DNA of 13,063 bases. Origin: Acanthamoeba castellanii str. Neff. Lineage: Eukaryota; Discosea; Longamoebia; Acanthamoebidae. The notes under the pieces are model-generated. The model was not told the origin of the DNA and ran no database searches. It saw nothing but the letters and a program-made list of their open reading frames with translations. Positions 8,116 through 13,063 of this stretch are shown piece by piece. Position 1 is the stretch's first letter, and each line of letters opens with the position of its first letter. A program made the position numbers and the translations under genes. The stretch covers positions 264,200 to 277,262 of the forward strand of contig NW_004457453.1 of the NCBI RefSeq assembly GCF_000313135.1. The letters are read 5' to 3'.

Positions 8116-9907
8116 ATGGAGATGAAGCCGCACAAGAAGCATGCAAAGGCAGCCCGGCTGGCGGCAGCATTACAGGTGCAGCAGGGCCTGCTTGCGGCTT
8201 TCAGGGGCTCGGTGGCAGCTCTTCGATCCCCCAAATTCAGGTGAGTCAGATTTAGAGATGCACACTGCATTCATTCATTCACTTCCTTGCGCTCTTATTA
8301 TTGACCGTGCGCCCCTTTTAGACGTAAGTACGGCGAGTACTTCCTCATCATGAACGCCCTGGTAACTTCTCCCCTCCCACCCTCGTGAGCGTGCTCCTGT
8401 GCTGAGGCGGGTGCCCGCATTGGCCCCAGGCTCTGGGCATGTTCGTGGTCATGGCAGTGCTCTATGTGCCTTGGCGTGCCACGCTGTGGGTGGGCTCCTT
8501 CTTCTTCACCATCCCTGCCGCCCAGCTAGGTGCGTCACGCCCTGACGAACCACCGCACGTGCATGCAGTGCAGACAGATGGTCAATTAATTGCGTTGGGC
8601 GTGGCAGGTTTCCTCGCAGGGATGGCGGACCTGATGGTGCAGTGTTGGGTGATTGTCCCCACGCTGGGTCTCAGCTTCTTCCGGTTTGCGTCGGGCACCA
8701 TCTTTGCCTATTCAGAGATCGTCTACTTTACAGTGCTGGCTGGTACCTCTGCGCACCTCGCAATCGCCCGTCTGCAGGCCTGACCTCTTTGGCCAACAAC
8801 AATGGTCACGCCCACAGGCCTGGATCCAACGTTGTGCGAGCAACAACGCAGCGTTACACCGGTTGGGGCTATGACAGCCTTTTGGATCTACTGCCAGCGA
8901 ACGCTGAGACTAATGGGCCTTTCGGTGCTGCTCTTCGTCGTCTACAACCTCCCCTATATAGGCCACATGGTACTGCTGTCCCTCGCCCTGCCTCCATAGC
9001 TCCGCGCCAAAGTAGTGCTCAATCTCTTATCCGTCACCGTCCACGCAGGCCGTGCCACTAGCCCAGCTCTACCTGATCAGTACGGTTCCGTTCAGTGTGA
9101 GCTCGTTATGTCAGCGGTGACCACTCACCTGCGCCACGTTCTGTTGTGTGCGCGTGAGCAGACAAGACATTTGGCTGGCGGCCGGCTGTGTTCGTGGGAT
9201 GCTGCTATGGCGTGACGGCCTACGCGGGAGATGGAGTGAGCACGTTGGCCATGCTCGCGTTCCAGTTCTGGATGTCGGCCGTCGCCCTCACGCGAGAGCT
9301 GCTGGAGCCCTTCTTCACTCGTCTCCCCGACTACCGCAAACACCCAGCCATCCTGCGCAAGGTTCATTCACCCTTCTTACCTCCTCTGATGAGCCTCGCT
9401 TCACTTGGGCTGACCTTCACCGATCGATGGATCGTCGTCGGGCGAGCAGAGATACTACCGGCTGATGTTCGGGTTTGGAATGCCCTTTGCTCTGGTCCTG
9501 TCGATCCCGCTCGTCGGCCCGCTGGCGTGGGGCCTCGCACAGGCAGCCACCGCGGCGCTGGTGGTGGAGATCGACAAGCAGGAACAGAAGCACAGCGCCC
9601 GAAAAGGCACACCGCCCATCGCCGTGGTTGCTGGTGCTGGCCCGACCCACACCGAAAAAACAAAATAATAAAAAGAGAAACAAAAGTAATCAACTGCTGT
9701 TTGCATCTAAACGGGCCACGGCTCGCGAACCATCAAGTGTGCGACGGACTGGCCCTCGGCGACAAATCGAACACGCGTTTCTCGAGAGCAGCTTGCATGT
9801 TGTCGATAGCGTTCTACGCGATCTGGTATGGGCTGATTTGGGGAATCGCCCACTTCATCTATGGTGTCCGACAACAACACGGCGAAGAGGAGATAGAAGT
9901 TGTGTAG
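8116..9907 (+). CDS. Polytopic membrane protein, EI24/CysZ/LDS-like
   Basis: Proposed exons: 8116-8240, 8322-8361, 8430-8529, 8608-8742, 8818-8969, 9049-9096, 9167-9361, 9450-9633, 9792-9907 (1095 nt, 364 residues). Alternatively exon 8 is read through to TAA at 9668 (337 residues). All introns are GT-AG with matching phase; the 9097-9166 acceptor (ACAAG) is weak but is the one that keeps frame. A basic N-terminus (MEMKPHKKHAKAARLAAAL) precedes several hydrophobic segments: ALGMFVVMAVLYVPW, LWVGSFFFTI, DLMVQCWVIVPTLGLSFF, LMGLSVLLFVVYNLPYIG, VFVGCCYGVTAYAG, and FGMPFALVLSIPLVGPLAWG. The last, with an Ala-rich helix after it, resembles the C-terminal IPLVGP signature of EI24/CysZ/LDS-type proteins; this assignment is by eye. 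An endomembrane location is likely. Substrate and role are unknown. It is divergent from the RasGEF gene. Confidence 0.75.
9634..9907 (+). other. Optional last intron and 3' exon of the membrane-protein gene
   Basis: After the IPLVGP helix the frame reaches TAA at 9668. A phase-1 GT donor at 9634 and AG acceptor at 9791 (or 9788) would instead join to an exon encoding CMLSIAFYAIWYGLIWG, a convincing membrane helix, then a charged tail ending EEEIEVV at TAG 9905-9907. The intervening 158 nt include an A-rich stretch (9652-9690) that could be intron or 3' UTR. Both ends are possible; the hydrophobic coherence of the last exon favours splicing. Confidence 0.5.
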
Positions 9908-10596
9908 GCAAGCCTGCCCACCCATACATATGTACAGATATCCTCTACAATCGAATCTAATCTATCAATTTCAGTCATTTATTTTATTTTATTTTATAAA
10001 ATATTATAACTTATAATTTTAGTTTTTGCCGTTAATAATTGCACGTTACAAGAACAGGCTCCTAAAGCGGGCCTGTTGCAGGCCCAGGTCGCTCTGTGGC
10101 AGGGCAGTCCCAATCCACAGACCACGCCCGGAAGCGCTTCTTTTTCTCTTGTCGCGCTTGCTTGGGCAAAATGGCCGCTACTTCTGCCCTTGTGCTTGGG
10201 CCGTCGCGGGGACACGGTGTGCTGTCGCTCTCCTCAGCCGAGGCTCGATTGGCTGGCCGCGCGCTCGAGGACGCGAAAGAAGGAGCGCAGACGTCGCTTG
10301 CCAGCGGAAGTGGCCGGAAGCCGAACAGTCTCGTTCCGGCCGTCCCACCTCACACAAGCCAACTGACCACAACTCTCCCCTCCCACTCTCAGTCGCCTCA
10401 CCAGCACAGCCAAAGCAATCTACTCCACTCCAATCCACTGAAGAGCCAGGTTCCAAGGGGCTGTGTGATCATCATCATCATACCAAACCGCCAAGCGGTG
10501 CCGCACCAAAGCAACAGGGGAAGGAGCAAAGATTGATTTATCAGACCCTTGGCCAACATTTGGTGAAGCCAACCTTGGACGGCGCGATTTCTCGCG
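9908..10596. other. Intergenic region with AT-rich island
   Basis: The region starts with the 3' flank of the membrane-protein gene and an AT island at about 9970-10020 (repeated TATTT units). GC-rich sequence with no recognisable coding signature follows, then a C/T-rich stretch (10370-10440) and an ATC microsatellite (10469-10481). The right half presumably carries the promoter and 5' UTR of the RFX-like gene. Confidence 0.5.
10171..10536 (+). CDS. Doubtful 121-residue ORF upstream of the RFX-like gene
   Basis: An ATG in a strong initiation context (AAAATGGCC) opens a 121-residue frame, MAATSALVLGPSRGHG onward, rich in Ser, Ala, Pro and Gln, ending at TAG/TGA-type stop 10534-10536. It shows no domain. 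It may be an upstream ORF or a 5' exon of the RFX-like transcript (the next gene's first exon is in the same frame), or chance in GC-rich DNA. Listed only because of the start context. Confidence 0.15.
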   Translation: MAATSALVLGPSRGHGVLSLSSAEARLAGRALEDAKEGAQTSLASGSGRKPNSLVPAVPPHTSQLTTTLPSHSQSPHQHSQSNLLHSNPLKSQVPRGCVIIIIIPNRQAVPHQSNRGRSKD

Positions 10597-13063
10597 ATGG
10601 AAAGGCCAGAGGGCGATCAAAACAGCAAGACCCTGGTATCCAAGAGCGATGCTAGCTGCTTCATCTTCTCATGGTACCTACTCCCTCTACTAGCCCGTCA
10701 ATCTCAATCTCAATCTCTTGTCGCTTTCATTCTTCATCTTTTTCGTTCTTTTGCATTTCAAATTTTCGCTATTTTGCAGCTTACATCTCGAGTTCAGGCT
10801 TACGGCCAACTTTGAGGAGAGGCCCGACGCACTGCTGCTGCGGCCTAAGGCCTACGAACTGTACCTGGCCCACTGCCAGGCCATGCGCTACGAACACACC
10901 AGCATCGCCGCCTTCGGCAAGCACTTCAAGGTAGTACGCCACTCTCCTCATCTTCATCCTCTTCCTTCTCCTCCTCCTCATCATCCATCTTGGTCGCGGG
11001 CGTCATCAGAGAGCGTTCCCCAACGTGAGCATGAAGCGGCTGTCGCGCAACGGCCTCGCCAAGAAGCGCTACTACGCCGGCGTGGCCTACAACCCGCGTC
11101 CCGCGCCCACCCCCAAGAGCCACGCTCTCGCCATCACCTGGGTCGAGGAGAACGGTTCAATACTCCTTCTTCTTCTTCTCTCTCGCTTCCTCTTCGTGTC
11201 GTGTGTGTCGTGTGTGGAGCATTTGCTAATCTCGCAATGGAATGGGTGATGATGCAGCCGAGGACATTTTCCTGGACGTGCGGGAGAAGAGCCCGACCAA
11301 CAGGCGGAAGCGGGCGCGCGAACCGGGCGGCGGCGTGAGCAGGGCCGAATGCAGGGCCGAGGCCCTCCCTGACAATGGCGCCATCACCAATCGCGAAGAC
11401 GAAGTGGATGCCAAAGATGGGGATAAAGAGGAAGAACAAGAAGAAGGCGACGATGAAGAGGCGGAGGAGGAAGAGGAGGTGATCGAGCTGGGCAGGCCGA
11501 TGACTAGACACGACCGCGTGGTCGTACGCGTCACCCGTGGGCGGCAAACGGCGACCACCCAGCAGCAGATGATGGCGATCGGTAGGGCCGGCGTCCACCT
11601 CGGGCTGATGGGCATGCTCGACTTCTACAGGTCGGTGCCACACCCTCCACCGCACTTTGTCGCCGATGGCGCGTTTCCCTGATGAAAGCTCGCTCTCATC
11701 GCATCTTCACCACCACCACCCATCGTGCGCGCAGCCAAATGTACATCAAGGAACTGTGGGGCATCAACCCCATCAACCCGGCCACCACGGACATCAAGCT
11801 GCTGAGCGTGGGCGCGCGATCGGAGCAAAGCTCCACGCTGGCGCTCAACAGCTGCCTGCTCATGAGCAGTGGTACGCTGGCGGCGCGCACACAGCACACG
11901 TAGGGATCTGACTGAGACCGACTTTCTTTCGTTCTTTCGCCCAACAGCGAGCTTCCTGGCCGGCCACTGGACGCTTGCCAAGCACTACTTCCACAGGGTA
12001 CGGCCGCTGGCTTCTCGCGCGCGCGCGATTCCCTCCCAGCGCTCCGAGTGACTCGCCGCGGTCGCGATGGACTAATGGGGGCCTCCGATCTCATCAGGCG
12101 CGCCAGCATCTGGGGAACCTGTTCGACGCGCCGGACTACGACATCGCGTGCGTGCTGCTGCCCCTCTCCTGGTGGACCCGCCTGTACTCTGACAATTTCG
12201 CCGAGGGTGCGCCGTCGTTCTCTCCTCTCTCGATTCACTTCGAAGACCGGTGCAACGTGAGGTCTCACGTTCGGAGCTATAAAACAACAACCACAACAAC
12301 GACAACTGCGCAGGGCTGAGCAAGCAGGCCTACTACGTGGCGCTGGGCAAGCAGATCTGCGAGAGCGTAGACGCGCGCAACGACGAAACCTACCGCAACT
12401 TCGCCTGGTGCGCATCCACACCCGCCTCAGCCTTTTCCCCCCCCCTCTCTTCCGCGGCTCGCACTCACGCTCGCCGTGATGGATGACGTCATCCTGGTCG
12501 TGCCACTTCCCACAGCATGCAGGCCACGCTCGCGAAGAAGGACCCCTCGAGTCTCATCCACGAGTCCAAGCAGCAGAAGCCCTACCGCAGGAGCTGGCGG
12601 TCCGTGAGTGGCCTCACCTATTTCAAGTACCACTTGCGATCCCCCTTAGCTTTCTTTCTTTTCCTTTCTTTTCTTTCTTTGGCCCATTGCTGACTCACTG
12701 CTCTGGTGTGAATGTGCCGGAGCACAGGCCCGACAAGGCGACCAGCATCGAGGTCCGCTACATGATCTCGCAGCTCTACGGCGTCGTCTACCCCATCTGC
12801 GCCTTCTACCAAGAAAGTACACACACTCCCGGCCATCCCTGCCTCCGCGCGCTTTTTCTTTGCCCTCTGGGCTCTCTCCAGGTGCAGCGGCTCATCGCGC
12901 ACGCCTTTTCCTTTTTGCTCCGGCAGAGGGCTGGGACCACCCGGGGTGGGCCGAGCGCAAGGAGCTCCTCAAGCAGAACCTGGGCATCGCCAACCAGCTC
13001 GAGGAGACCCTCAGCGAACAGATCAAGGCTGACCAGTCGTGCACCCTCGTACCGTCCTCCACC
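10597..13063 (+). CDS. RFX-like winged-helix DNA-binding protein, 3' end outside window
   Basis: Proposed exons: 10597-10673, 10798-10930, 11010-11154, 11258-11630, 11735-11871, 11948-11997, 12098-12206, 12314-12407, 12516-12603, 12723-12816, 12927 to beyond 13063. Phases agree throughout; at 12603/12723 an alternative (donor 12600, acceptor 12727) also keeps frame. Residues about 24-105 match the RFX DNA-binding domain: SWLTANFEE, LRPKAYELYLAHC, SIAAFGKHFK, RAFPNVSMKRLSRNG, KKRYYAGVAY. Choosing the acceptor at 10797 gives the W-L-x2-N-F-E start typical of RFX. Next come an Arg/Lys-rich stretch and an acidic linker (EEEQEEGDDEEAEEEEE), then a Trp- and Leu-rich, probably helical region (MYIKELWGINP; WTLAKHYFHRARQHLGNLF; LLPLSWWTRLY) that vaguely recalls the middle-homology region of fungal regulators. 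It is probably a nuclear sequence-specific transcription factor; targets are unknown. Confidence 0.82.
10698..10717 (+). repeat. TCAATC hexamer repeat in intron 1 of the RFX-like gene
   Basis: About three copies of TCAATC lie in the pyrimidine-rich first intron (10674-10797), upstream of a T-rich tract. It is a short microsatellite with no evident function beyond contributing to the polypyrimidine content of the intron. Confidence 0.6.

Noticed and set aside
11134..11655. 173-residue minus-strand frame with a Leu/Phe-rich run
   Set aside because: The hydrophobic run is the reverse complement of the Glu/Asp-coding linker of the RFX-like gene, so it is an artefact of the acidic repeats.

Overview
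The window looks like nuclear DNA of an Acanthamoeba-type amoebozoan. Coding sequence is GC-rich and cut by many short introns (about 60-170 nt, mostly GT-AG, often with a GTAC donor). The spacers between genes contain sharply AT-rich islands. The gene types (a large Ras exchange factor, a TKL-like kinase, an RFX-like factor) also fit such a genome. No prokaryotic signals, CRISPR array, convincing tRNA/rRNA gene or transposon were seen. The organism call is an inference from style; nothing could be searched. All splice models were built by hand from reading frame, splice sites and family motifs.

Layout. 1-1046: no recognisable gene; AT-rich islands and a 15-nt palindrome. 1047-3340 (+): seven exons whose frames join into one 599-residue protein with an HNH nuclease domain followed by a complete protein kinase domain. 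3341-3412: 72-bp tail-to-tail spacer. 3413-7835 (-): twelve exons for a 1143-residue RasGEF (RasGEF_N, catalytic domain, about 600 residues of low complexity, Cys/His-containing C-terminus). 7836-8115: divergent promoter region. 8116-9668, or to 9907 (+): eight or nine exons for a polytopic membrane protein resembling the EI24/CysZ/LDS group. 9908-10596: spacer. 10597 to the window end (+): an RFX-like DNA-binding protein with an acidic linker and a long helical region, cut off by the window edge.

The genes do not form an operon; they are ordinary eukaryotic neighbours (convergent, divergent, tandem). The two most notable points are the HNH-kinase fusion, where the kinase reading frame has no ATG of its own, and a U12-type AT-AC intron at 7536-7635 inside the RasGEF_N domain. 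The intron has a full-consensus donor, a near-consensus branch site at the expected distance, an AC acceptor and exact frame restoration. Lesser points are a 21-nt-arm inverted repeat inside a RasGEF exon, an unrecognised C-terminal module in the RasGEF, and a possible extra 3' exon in the membrane-protein gene.
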